DNA from: Spirochaetales bacterium
GTDB taxonomy: Bacteria; Spirochaetota; Spirochaetia; Sphaerochaetales; Sphaerochaetaceae
DNA: 6,181 nt
NCBI GenBank assembly: GCA_017962865.1
Contig: JAGCUM010000097.1
Location: 1 to 6,181 of the forward strand
Reading direction: 5' to 3'
Position numbers and translations under genes: made by a program. The notes below the pieces were generated by a model that did not search any database, was not told the DNA's origin, and saw only the letters and a program-made list of their open reading frames with translations. Shown here one piece after another: positions 1 through 5,943 of the stretch. Each line of letters begins with the position of its first letter. The stretch's first letter is position 1.

Positions 1-434
1 CGCTCTTCGGGGGCGGAAAAGCCGAGTTGGAGCTTACAGATGAGGAGAATGTCCTGGAATCAGGTATCGACATCAAGGCCCAGCCGCCCGGAAAGAAAAT
101 GCTCCAGCTCGGACTTCTCTCCGGTGGAGAGCGTTCAATGACTGCAGTTGCGCTTCTCTTTGCCACGTATATGGTTAAACCCTCACCGTTCTGTATCCTG
201 GACGAGATCGATGCAGCTTTGGATGCCCGCAACGTCGGTGCCTTCATGCGTGTTCTGGACAAGTTCGAGGACAAGAGCCAGTTCATCATCATCACCCACA
301 ACAAGGGAACCGTAATGGGATCGGACTGTCTTCTCGGTGTAACCCAGCAGGAACCTGGCGTTTCCAAGATGATAGGGTACAGGCTCGAGGATATCGAAGA
401 CATCGCCAAGGAACACGATACTCTCAAAGGCTAA
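1..434 (+). CDS. smc: Chromosome segregation protein SMC, C-terminal end (5' partial)
   Basis: This is the last part of the C-terminal ATPase half of SMC, the core ATPase of the bacterial condensin complex that compacts and segregates the nucleoid. The reading frame is open from base 3 with no start in view, so the gene begins outside the window; the TTG at 27 is internal. The ABC signature LSGGER is at 117-134, the Walker B ILDEID at 195-212 with the D-loop ALDARN just after, and the switch histidine of ITHN at 297-299. These three features in this spacing are typical of the SMC/Rad50 head. The protein ends at a TAA (432-434) soon after the conserved GVSKMIGYRL region, so the C-terminus looks complete and normal. 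No clear terminator follows. Its partner ScpA is encoded about 3.5 kb downstream on the same strand. Confidence 0.96.
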   Translation, partial: LFGGGKAELELTDEENVLESGIDIKAQPPGKKMLQLGLLSGGERSMTAVALLFATYMVKPSPFCILDEIDAALDARNVGAFMRVLDKFEDKSQFIIITHNKGTVMGSDCLLGVTQQEPGVSKMIGYRLEDIEDIAKEHDTLKG

Positions 435-466
435 TTTCTTTCTCGGTATGGATAAAAATTTCATGT

Positions 467-499
467 TTTCAAAACTGAAATTTGTTTTCAATATTGAAA
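467..499. promoter_or_regulatory. Tandem palindromic operators TTTCA-N4-TGAAA upstream of the RpiR-type regulator
   Basis: Two copies of TTTCA-N4-TGAAA lie at 467-480 and 486-499, 19 bases apart start to start. The second sits in a perfect 16-base palindrome, TTTTCAATATTGAAAA (485-500). The same block can also be read as one TGAAA-N5-TTTCA site at 476-490. It ends 5 bases before the -35 hexamer of the regulator gene. RpiR-family proteins bind DNA through N-terminal helix-turn-helix domains, and AT-rich dyads in front of such a gene often mediate autoregulation. The symmetry is seen directly. The bound factor is inferred, and AT-richness raises the chance of accidental symmetry. Confidence 0.6.
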
Positions 500-504
500 A
501 ATTC

Positions 505-540
505 TTTACAACGGGCATGAATAGGTGTATATTTAACTCA
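505..540 (+). promoter_or_regulatory. Promoter of the RpiR-type regulator, predicted leaderless
   Basis: TTTACA (505-510) and TATATT (528-533) are separated by 17 bases, each matching five of six positions of the sigma-70 hexamers. Transcription starting about 7 bases after the -10 would begin at 540, the A of the regulator's ATG. The only Shine-Dalgarno-like string, AGGTG (523-527), ends 12 bases before the ATG, which is too far for a good site, and it would lie upstream of the transcript. This points to a leaderless mRNA, but no start-site data are available. Confidence 0.55.
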
Positions 541-1400
541 TGCAGAGCTTTTTAACGTTAATTGAACAGATAGAAAAGGAACTCCCGGCATCGGAGAGAA
601 AAATCGCTGACTACGTTCTCCAGAACCCATCGGCACCGCTTTTCATGACAATGACAGAGCTTTCTGCCGCAGCAGGATCCAGCCCGGCCATCGTCGTTAG
701 ACTGTGCAAGAGACTGAACGTAGACGGATACTCGGACTTCAAGATCCGCCTTTCAAGAGAAGTATTCTCCAATGAAGGCAAGGATGAGGAGCCGGAGCAG
801 GTCATGGAGAATTTCTATGACAGCGGCCTGAGCACCAGAGACCTGATTGTCCAGTACATCAAATTCACCAGCAAGAACCTCAGCAACCTCGAGTCTGTCC
901 TTGATCCAAAGACCGTCGATGCAGCTGCTGAAGTGATCAACAAGGCAAAGACAGTTCTCCTGCTCGGTCAGGGTTCTGCCGAAGTCATCCTCAGCGACCT
1001 CCAGTACAAGCTTGCAAGACTTGGAAAGAACGTCATCTATTCCAAGGATGTCAACCTCCAGATTGCCCAGTCCTATTCACTTACAGACGATATGGTTGCA
1101 TTCGGTATTTCATACTTCGGTGAGGACCAGCTCGTAAACCAGGCTGCAAAGGCTGTCAAGGAATCAGGCGGCAAACTCATTACCCTTACAAAGATCGGCC
1201 ATAACCACCTTTCAAGGCTTGCCGATGTAAAGCTGCAGATTCCTGCATCCGGTTATGAGTTCAGAACAGGTTCCACATTGACCAGAATCCTGCAGATCTT
1301 CGTAACTGACGTTCTCTACAGTGCTGTCCTCGGAAAGATGACGGAAGAGGAGAAGACCGCAGTTCTGCGCCGCTGGAACTTCAGCGTAACCCATAGTTGA
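540..1400 (+). CDS. RpiR/MurR-family transcriptional regulator (HTH + SIS domains)
   Basis: A 286-residue protein with the two-domain layout of RpiR/MurR regulators, cytoplasmic factors that control sugar or amino-sugar catabolism genes in response to a phosphosugar. Residues 1-75 form the HTH_6-type DNA-binding domain, with the usual opening (an ER-KIADYVL segment near 19-27) and a helix-turn-helix around MTELSAAAGSSPAIVVRLCK (38-57). Residues about 130-265 form a SIS phosphosugar-binding domain, with the GQGSAE turn at 143-148 and a FGISYFGED strand-loop at 188-196. The start at 540 is preferred because the domain begins within a few residues of it and the next Met is at residue 36. The ligand cannot be read from sequence. 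The gene lies alone between its own promoter and a terminator. The neighbouring rpe makes a pentose-phosphate link possible but unproven. Which RpiR subfamily it belongs to is unknown. Confidence 0.93.
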   Translation: MQSFLTLIEQIEKELPASERKIADYVLQNPSAPLFMTMTELSAAAGSSPAIVVRLCKRLNVDGYSDFKIRLSREVFSNEGKDEEPEQVMENFYDSGLSTRDLIVQYIKFTSKNLSNLESVLDPKTVDAAAEVINKAKTVLLLGQGSAEVILSDLQYKLARLGKNVIYSKDVNLQIAQSYSLTDDMVAFGISYFGEDQLVNQAAKAVKESGGKLITLTKIGHNHLSRLADVKLQIPASGYEFRTGSTLTRILQIFVTDVLYSAVLGKMTEEEKTAVLRRWNFSVTHS

Positions 1401-1429
1401 TAATATACGGGTAAATACTTCGTCAATTC

Positions 1430-1470
1430 GCGGACGCCGTACAGATAGTACTGTCGTCCGCTTTTTCTTT
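1430..1470 (+). terminator. Intrinsic terminator after the RpiR-type regulator
   Basis: The arms GCGGACG (1430-1436) and CGTCCGC (1455-1461) pair perfectly. ACAG (1441-1444) and CTGT (1451-1454) can extend the stem on the far side of a small CCGT bulge. The U-rich tract TTTTTCTTT (1462-1470) follows directly. The hairpin begins 29 bases after the regulator's stop codon. It separates the regulator transcript from the rpe cluster. Confidence 0.9.
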
Positions 1471-1651
1471 ATCTGAATAGTACTTGAAATCTCGATAAAG
1501 CGCTGTACTTAGGTATGGCGCTTAAATTTTGCAGTTTTGGTGCAAAATTTGTAATTTACAAGCTGATAATACTTGCAAAATGTTAAGGATTTTTACTTAA
1601 AACGGCCTTAAATGTCTTTTAAAGATGCTTCAGCTATGCTACTATGAAGCC
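1471..1651 (+). promoter_or_regulatory. AT-rich control region upstream of the rpe-dtd-recA-scpA cluster
   Basis: This non-coding stretch is much richer in A and T than the flanking genes. In order it holds an AAGCGC/GCGCTT dyad (1498-1503, 1518-1523), the perfect 10-bp inverted repeat AAATTTTGCA/TGCAAAATTT (1524-1550), a 13-base palindrome TTGTAATTTACAA (1549-1561), and a -10-like GATAAT (1565-1570) without a convincing -35. Further on are TTAAGG/CCTTAA (1583-1588, 1606-1611) and GCTTCA/TGAAGC (1627-1632, 1645-1650). It must contain the promoter for the cluster unless transcription enters past the terminator. No convincing small gene is present. Confidence 0.6.
1524..1550. repeat. Perfect 10-bp inverted repeat, candidate operator
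   Basis: AAATTTTGCA (1524-1533) and TGCAAAATTT (1541-1550) are exact reverse complements around a 7-base spacer. A third copy of the core, TGCAAAAT, occurs at 1574-1581, 33 bases after the start of the copy at 1541, which is about three helical turns. Such phased half-sites suggest a DNA-binding protein. As RNA it could also form a weak, AT-rich hairpin, but no U-tract follows, so I do not call a terminator. Confidence 0.5.
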
Positions 1652-1652
1652 A
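1618..1652 (+). promoter_or_regulatory. Candidate extended -10 promoter just upstream of rpe
   Basis: TG-C-TACTAT (1637-1645) has the extended -10 pattern, and TTTAAA (1618-1623) lies 16 bases upstream of the hexamer as a weak -35. The predicted start falls at about 1652, the A of the rpe ATG. This is the same geometry seen at the RpiR-type regulator. No good Shine-Dalgarno precedes that ATG, which fits a leaderless transcript. Promoters further upstream (for example near GATAAT at 1565) are equally possible. Confidence 0.33.
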
Positions 1653-2317
1653 TGGAAAGAAGCATCATCATCGCCCCTTCGGTACTGTCCGCGGATTTCT
1701 CGGACATAAGAGGTGCATTGTCGCAGATCGAGCACAGCGGTACCTCCTGGGTTCATCTGGATGTCATGGACGGCATGTTTGTTCCGAACATCACGTTCGG
1801 GGCAAAGTTCATCAAGGATATCCGCCCATGTACCGATCTGTTCTTCGATGCCCATCTGATGGTTGAAGAGCCTTCCAGATTCATCGAGGAATTTGCCAAA
1901 GCCGGCTGTGACTGCATAACTGTCCATACCGAGGCCTGCAAGGACATAAAGGCTACTTTGGAACAGATCAGGAGCTTCGGTATCAAGTGCGGTCTTACCG
2001 TAAAACCGGATACTCCCGTAACTGATATGGAGAAGTATCTCGATGATGTTGACCTCGTACTCATCATGAGTGTCAATCCCGGTTTCGGAGGGCAAGGTCT
2101 CATCCCGAAGACTTTGGACAAGGTTCGCTGGCTGCGCGATGTAAGAGGATCGAGACGTTATCTCATTTCCATCGACGGCGGCGTAAACCTGAACACGATT
2201 TCGGATGTTGCTGAAAGCGGCGTGGACGTTGCTGTTGCAGGTTCTGCATACTTCAATGCCCCGGACAAGACTCTGTTTGTCAGAAAAATGTCCAGAGGGC
2301 AGGGAGAACGAGCATGA
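1652..2317 (+). CDS. rpe: Ribulose-phosphate 3-epimerase
   Basis: Interconverts D-ribulose 5-phosphate and D-xylulose 5-phosphate in the cytoplasm, linking the two halves of the non-oxidative pentose phosphate pathway. With the start at 1652 the protein is 221 residues, normal for this metal-dependent TIM-barrel family. The expected ligands and catalytic residues are present: His35 and Asp37 in WVHLDVMDG, His68 in DAHLMV, and Asp175 in SIDGG. The phosphate-binding loop NPGFGGQ is at 142-148. An in-frame ATG at 1625 would add nine residues (LQLCYYEA follows its Met) with no counterpart before the usual [12 protein letters not shown] opening, so 1652 is preferred. Neither start has a convincing ribosome-binding site. 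The stop overlaps the dtd start as ATGA, which implies translational coupling. The enzyme looks intact. Confidence 0.95.
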   Translation: MERSIIIAPSVLSADFSDIRGALSQIEHSGTSWVHLDVMDGMFVPNITFGAKFIKDIRPCTDLFFDAHLMVEEPSRFIEEFAKAGCDCITVHTEACKDIKATLEQIRSFGIKCGLTVKPDTPVTDMEKYLDDVDLVLIMSVNPGFGGQGLIPKTLDKVRWLRDVRGSRRYLISIDGGVNLNTISDVAESGVDVAVAGSAYFNAPDKTLFVRKMSRGQGERA

Positions 2318-2769
2318 GAGCAGTTGTCCAGCGGGTCAGAGACGCAAGCGTGACAGTAGACAAAACCGTTACAGGAGGTATCGGTCTTGGGCTTCTTGTC
2401 TACCTCGGTGTCTGTGATTCCGATACGGACGAGACCTGTTCGAAAATGGCATCCAAGATTGCCAGAATGAGGATATTCGAGGATGAGAACGGCAAGATGA
2501 ACCTCAGCGTCTCGGATGTCGGAGGGAAGGTTCTGGTCGTGAGCCAGTTTACGCTCTATGCCAGCATGAAGAGGGGAAACAGGCCTTCTTTCGATGAAGC
2601 CGGAAAGCCGGAGTTGGCTGAAAGGCTCTATGAGGTTTTCATGCAGAATCTCAGGGAGCTCGGTCTGGAGGTTGAGCATGGGCAGTTCGGTGCTCATATG
2701 CATGTGTGCTATGAGAATGACGGACCTGTGACGATTTTGATGGATTCCGACCAGTTGTTCGTCAAATGA
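2314..2769 (+). CDS. dtd: D-aminoacyl-tRNA deacylase
   Basis: Hydrolyses the ester bond of D-aminoacyl-tRNAs (D-Tyr-tRNA and others, also Gly-tRNA(Ala)), recycling tRNA and keeping D-amino acids out of translation. The 151-residue length is typical. The protein opens with the standard MRAVVQRV and carries both signature motifs of the family's dimer-interface active site: SQFTLYA (77-83) and the GPxT motif in NDGPVT (135-140). GNRPSF (88-93) is also characteristic. The start is fixed by AGGGAG at 2301-2306, seven bases before the ATG. It overlaps the rpe stop by 4 bases and is followed by recA after 34 bases, so it is mid-operon. No key residue appears to be missing. Confidence 0.95.
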   Translation: MRAVVQRVRDASVTVDKTVTGGIGLGLLVYLGVCDSDTDETCSKMASKIARMRIFEDENGKMNLSVSDVGGKVLVVSQFTLYASMKRGNRPSFDEAGKPELAERLYEVFMQNLRELGLEVEHGQFGAHMHVCYENDGPVTILMDSDQLFVK

Positions 2770-2803
2770 CAATGGTTGAAGGGTGAGATAGTAGGAGAAT
2801 AAT

Positions 2804-3889
2804 ATGGCTAAGGAAAAAGTTGCAGAGACTAAAGTTATCGATGTAAAGAAGCAGAAACTCGAAGCTCTCGAGGCTGCAAGGGCCCAGATAGACAAGGAGT
2901 TCGGAAAGGGCTCGCTGATGAAGCTGGGTGACAATCCGGTTGCCGCAAACATCGATGTTATTCCTTCAGGTTCCATTCTTTTGGATGAGGCTCTCGGAGT
3001 CGGCGGTTATCCCCGCGGAAGAGTCATCGAGATCTATGGACCTGAGTCTTCAGGAAAGACCACATTGGCCCTTCATGCTGTTGCAGAAGCACAGAAGGCC
3101 GGCGGAATAGCTGCCTTCATAGATGCTGAGCATGCCCTTGATCCCACCTATGCAAAGAAACTCGGTGTCAACACCGATGAGCTGTGGATTTCCCAGCCCG
3201 ACAGCGGAGAGCAGGCCCTCGAGGTCGCGGAATCCCTCGTCAGAAGCGGAGCAGTCGATATCATCATCGTAGACTCCGTTGCAGCTCTTACGCCTCAGGC
3301 AGAAATCGAAGGCGATATGGGAGATTCCCACATGGGTCTTCAGGCCCGCCTCATGAGCCAGGCGCTGAGAAAGCTCACCGCAATCCTTGCAAAGAGCAAG
3401 ACTACCATCATCTTCATCAACCAGATACGAATGAAGATTGGTGTCATGTTCGGAAATCCCGAGACAACCACAGGCGGTAATGCACTCAAGTTCTACAGTT
3501 CCATAAGAATGGATGTAAGGAAGATCGAGACCATCAGCAAGGGCTCAGATGAGTTTGTAGGAAACCGCGTCAGGGTCAAGATCGTAAAGAATAAGGTTGC
3601 ACCACCTTTCAGAAAGGTTGAGCTTGACCTCATGTTCGACGAAGGTATTTCCTACGCCGGCGGAATTCTCGACGGTGCATTGAGATACGGATTCATCGAG
3701 AAGATGGGCTCCTGGTACTCGTTCAACGGAGAGAAGATCGGTCAGGGCCGTGACAACACCCTGAACTTACTCAAGCAGAATCCGGATGTCCTTGCAGAGC
3801 TTGACGGCAAACTCAGACAGGCAATGTTCGGAAACGGTGTTGCCGAAGGTGTTCCTTCTGCCGATGCTGCTGAACTGGCGGAAATCTGA
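2804..3889 (+). CDS. recA: Recombinase RecA
   Basis: ATP-dependent strand-exchange protein of homologous recombination; it also acts as co-protease for LexA where an SOS response exists. It is 361 residues, slightly longer than E. coli RecA because of about 12 extra N-terminal residues. Walker A GPESSGKT is at 79-86, the catalytic glutamate in FIDAEH at 109, Walker B IIIVDS near 153-158, L1 around EGDMGDSH (169-176), and L2 from about 207 to 222 including [10 protein letters not shown]. The C-terminal domain runs to MFGN near 344, followed by a short acidic tail. AGGAG at 2793-2797, six bases upstream, supports the ATG. No familiar LexA box (CTGT-N8-ACAG, GAAC-N4-GTTC or TTTG-N5-CAAA type) was spotted between dtd and recA, so expression probably depends on the operon promoter or an unrecognised site. 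Confidence 0.98.
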   Translation: MAKEKVAETKVIDVKKQKLEALEAARAQIDKEFGKGSLMKLGDNPVAANIDVIPSGSILLDEALGVGGYPRGRVIEIYGPESSGKTTLALHAVAEAQKAGGIAAFIDAEHALDPTYAKKLGVNTDELWISQPDSGEQALEVAESLVRSGAVDIIIVDSVAALTPQAEIEGDMGDSHMGLQARLMSQALRKLTAILAKSKTTIIFINQIRMKIGVMFGNPETTTGGNALKFYSSIRMDVRKIETISKGSDEFVGNRVRVKIVKNKVAPPFRKVELDLMFDEGISYAGGILDGALRYGFIEKMGSWYSFNGEKIGQGRDNTLNLLKQNPDVLAELDGKLRQAMFGNGVAEGVPSADAAELAEI

Positions 3890-3891
3890 TA

Positions 3892-4695
3892 ATGGTTGCT
3901 TTCAAGACCGAAAAGTTCGAAGGTCCTCTTGATCTGCTTCTGGCTCTTATACAGAAGGCTGAGGTCAACATCTATGATATCCCCATATCGGAAATCACAG
4001 ACCAGTTCCTCGAGTATCTGCATCATGCCAAGGAAATAGGGTTGGGGGACCTCTCGGAGTTCTACAAGATGGCCGCTGAGCTTATCTGGATCAAGAGCCA
4101 GATGATGCTGCCCATCAAGGATCTCGAGTTCGGTGACGAATATGCAGACCCGAGAGAAGAACTGGTTGAAAGGCTTCTGGAATACTCCAAGTTCAAGAAA
4201 TACTCCGAGCTCCTCATGGGCAATGAGGGTTCGGATAATTTCAATATCGAGCGTAAGGCCTCGGAGTTCCAGCTTCCGTTCTCGGATGAGGAGCTTTGGG
4301 AGGATGTTACTACCAGGGACCTGATGGAAACCTTCATGGAGATGATGAAGAGCTATGACTTCATCGAAGAGAAGGTCTTCAACGTCTATGAGGATGTCTC
4401 GGAAAAGGAAAAGATTGCCCTGATGAACGAGCTCTTCGAGACCCGTGATCAGATTACGTTCTCGGACATCATCGTTCACAAGACTCCAATGCATGTAATC
4501 TGTGCATTCCTTGCCGTTCTGGAAGCAGTAAAGGACAAGATGATCCTGGTTGACCAGCCGGAGCTGTTCGGTGATATGACAATCACCAAGCGTCCGGTGG
4601 ACTGGAATCCGAATCTCGCGGATGACTATGATGCAGATTACGACGAGATCAAGGAGAACCATCTCGAGGATGAGGATGATTTCTCGATTGTGTAG
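3892..4695 (+). CDS. scpA: Segregation and condensation protein A (kleisin)
   Basis: ScpA is the kleisin subunit that bridges the SMC heads and, with ScpB, forms the bacterial condensin. The 267-residue protein begins with the family's hallmark FEGPLDLLLALI (9-20), followed by YDIPISEITDQFLEYL and the SMC-neck-binding helices, including AAELIWIKSQMMLP (61-74). The middle (about 80-175) is acidic and probably binds ScpB. The C-terminal winged-helix domain spans about 175-235 (ITFSDI near 188-193, then VICAFLAVLEAVK). An unusually acidic tail fills 244-264. The ATG is 2 bases after the recA stop, and the only Shine-Dalgarno candidate, GGCGGA (3877-3882), lies within recA, so coupled translation is likely. 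scpB is not in this window, and no intrinsic terminator follows. Confidence 0.95.
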   Translation: MVAFKTEKFEGPLDLLLALIQKAEVNIYDIPISEITDQFLEYLHHAKEIGLGDLSEFYKMAAELIWIKSQMMLPIKDLEFGDEYADPREELVERLLEYSKFKKYSELLMGNEGSDNFNIERKASEFQLPFSDEELWEDVTTRDLMETFMEMMKSYDFIEEKVFNVYEDVSEKEKIALMNELFETRDQITFSDIIVHKTPMHVICAFLAVLEAVKDKMILVDQPELFGDMTITKRPVDWNPNLADDYDADYDEIKENHLEDEDDFSIV

Positions 4696-4741
4696 GAAGA
4701 GTAAACAGAGCCTTCATCTGAGGATCAGAACTGATATCGTC

Positions 4742-4770
4742 TTGACACACAGAAACGTTTTGTGGTTAAT
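4742..4770 (+). promoter_or_regulatory. Promoter of the riboswitch-dapAB unit
   Basis: A perfect -35 TTGACA (4742-4747) is followed after 17 bases by GTTAAT (4765-4770), which matches four of six -10 positions. The predicted start is near 4777, shortly before the riboswitch. The spacer itself (4748-4764) is almost palindromic: CACA, an extra G, then AAAC paired with GTTTTGTG. That could be an operator or chance. No terminator separates scpA from this point, so read-through from upstream could add to dap transcription. Confidence 0.55.
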
Positions 4771-4785
4771 TACAGACAACATATT

Positions 4786-4959
4786 GCACTAAATGATAGA
4801 GGCGCGGCAGACAAGAGTAGCTTCGGTGCAAAAGCCCTTGCAGGGGTGTTGCCGAAATGAAAGGGGATGCCGCCGAAAGAGGGGCCCTGCGAGCCTCCCT
4901 TGGTCGGTCAGATAAGATCTGCACGACTGTCGCTTATGCGGAGAGCTATGTATTAATGC
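4786..4959 (+). ncRNA. Lysine riboswitch (L-box) aptamer
   Basis: This cis-acting leader RNA binds lysine and controls the downstream lysine-biosynthesis genes. The conserved core is easy to follow: AGAGGCGCG near 4798-4806, the loop-E-type AAGAGTA at 4813-4819, the long conserved GAAAGGGGATGCCGCCGAA at 4859-4877, the CTGTCGC segment near 4927-4933, and the closing GGAGAGCTAT at 4940-4949. P1 forms from ATAG (4796-4799) with CTAT (4946-4949) and can continue past an internal loop through GCA/TGC. CAGAT-aag-ATCTG (4909-4921) caps P4, and CGC-ttat-GCG (4931-4940) makes P5. A terminator 21 bases downstream and dapA immediately after it fit a transcriptional OFF switch. The outer boundaries are approximate. 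Confidence 0.96.
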
Positions 4960-4980
4960 TTCTTTTCAGAGACATGAACC

Positions 4981-5014
4981 AGGCCAACGCATGAGCGCTG
5001 GCCTTTTTTGTTTT
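4981..5014 (+). terminator. Riboswitch-controlled intrinsic terminator before dapA
   Basis: AGGCCAACGC (4981-4990) pairs with GCGCTGGCCT (4995-5004) around the tetraloop ATGA, nine of ten pairs with one A/C mismatch. It is followed by TTTTTT-G-TTTT (5004-5014). It lies between the aptamer and the dapA ribosome-binding site and is the probable expression platform: lysine-bound P1 should favour this hairpin and stop transcription. Two weak candidate antiterminator pairings are described in the findings; neither is convincing. Confidence 0.93.
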
Positions 5015-5037
5015 GCATGCAGTAGAGGGAGTACAAG

Positions 5038-5931
5038 ATGAAAGGAAAAGAACCTATCTTCCGTGGAGCTGCCACGGCACTGGTTACGCCGTTTACCGAG
5101 AACGGAGTCGATTATGAGAACTTCGGACGTCTTATCGACTGGCAGATAGAGAAGGGCATCGATGCTCTTGTCATCGCAGGAACAAGCGGAGAGGGCTCGA
5201 CGCTCTCTGATGCAGAGCACAAGGCCGTAATCAAGTACGCAGTCGAGAAGGTAAACCACAGGGTTCCTGTCATTGCCGGAACCGGTTCAAACGAGACTCC
5301 CTATGCAATCGAGCTCTCCCGGTATGCATGCTCGGTTGGCGTAGACGGACTTCTCGTCGTCACTCCTTACTACAACAAGGCAACCCAGAAGGGCCTCGTG
5401 AAGATGTATTATTCCATCGCCGATGCCACCGACAAACCCCTGATTGTCTACAACGTTCCCTCCAGAACAGGTGTCAACATCGAGCCCAGGACCTATGTCG
5501 AACTGGCTCGCCATGACAGGATAGTTGGAATCAAGGAAGCCAACGGCAATATCTCAAAGATCGTCGAGACTGCAGCCCTCGTGGGCGACAGGCACGCTAT
5601 CTTCAGCGGAAACGACGATCAGATCATTCCGATGCTGTCTGTCGGAGGCCAAGGTGTCATCTCTGTTCTTTCCAACATCATGCCTGCAGAAACAAGCCGC
5701 ATGTGTCATCTGTACTTCGAAGGCAAGGTGAAGGAGAGCGCAAAGATGCAGATGGATCTGATTCCGCTCATCAATGCACTGTTCTGCGAAGTCAACCCGA
5801 TTCCCGCAAAGGCAGCCGTCTCCGCAATGGGCTTCGGAAAGAACATCCTCAGACTCCCGCTAACGGAGATGGAGAGCGAGCACGAGGCAAATCTGCTTCA
5901 GCTCATGAGATATCACGGCCTTATCGGCTGA
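5038..5931 (+). CDS. dapA: 4-hydroxy-tetrahydrodipicolinate synthase
   Basis: Condenses pyruvate with L-aspartate 4-semialdehyde in the cytoplasm, the first committed step to diaminopimelate and lysine. The 297-residue TIM-barrel protein has the family's active site: Schiff-base Lys166 in GIKEA, Thr49 in GTSGE, Tyr112 in TPYYN, and Tyr138 with substrate-binding Arg143 in YNVPSRTG. Position 50 is Ser where E. coli has a second Thr, a conservative change. Within the wider DapA/NAL aldolase superfamily, these residues plus the lysine riboswitch upstream and dapB downstream make DapA the clear choice. AGAGGGAG (5024-5031) lies six bases before the ATG and beyond the terminator, so translation depends on transcription passing that terminator. 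The gene looks complete. Confidence 0.97.
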   Translation: MKGKEPIFRGAATALVTPFTENGVDYENFGRLIDWQIEKGIDALVIAGTSGEGSTLSDAEHKAVIKYAVEKVNHRVPVIAGTGSNETPYAIELSRYACSVGVDGLLVVTPYYNKATQKGLVKMYYSIADATDKPLIVYNVPSRTGVNIEPRTYVELARHDRIVGIKEANGNISKIVETAALVGDRHAIFSGNDDQIIPMLSVGGQGVISVLSNIMPAETSRMCHLYFEGKVKESAKMQMDLIPLINALFCEVNPIPAKAAVSAMGFGKNILRLPLTEMESEHEANLLQLMRYHGLIG

Positions 5932-5943
5932 ACCGGAGGCTGA

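Noticed and set aside
183..518. Minus-strand open frame opposite the smc end and the regulator's upstream region
   Set aside because: It crosses a conserved ATPase head and an AT-rich promoter region, and its product resembles nothing known.
1498..1530. AAGCGC/GCGCTT dyad as a second terminator
   Set aside because: The stem has only six pairs with a 14-base loop, and it is followed by AAATTTT, not a U-tract.
1515..1586. A 23-codon open frame with a hydrophobic product in the rpe upstream region
   Set aside because: It has no spaced Shine-Dalgarno, no amino-acid run typical of an attenuation leader, and it covers the inverted repeat. Chance is likely at this length.
1625..1651. Upstream ATG as the rpe start
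   Set aside because: It would add LQLCYYEA and similar residues before the conserved barrel start, with no ribosome-binding site and no family support.
1634..2121. Two overlapping minus-strand open frames opposite rpe
   Set aside because: Both are fully antisense to a gene with all its catalytic residues intact, and neither has a recognisable motif.
2158..2976. Minus-strand open frame of about 272 codons opposite rpe, dtd and the recA start
   Set aside because: It overlaps three well-supported genes and has no recognisable domain. It is a shadow frame.
3742..4662. Long open frame on the minus strand (about 306 codons) opposite the recA end and scpA
   Set aside because: It lies antisense to two clearly conserved proteins, spans their junction, and its translation resembles no known family. 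It follows from codon bias on the + strand.
4723..4738. ATCAG-aa-CTGAT dyad after scpA as a terminator
   Set aside because: A two-base loop cannot fold as RNA, and no U-tract follows. At most it is a DNA palindrome.
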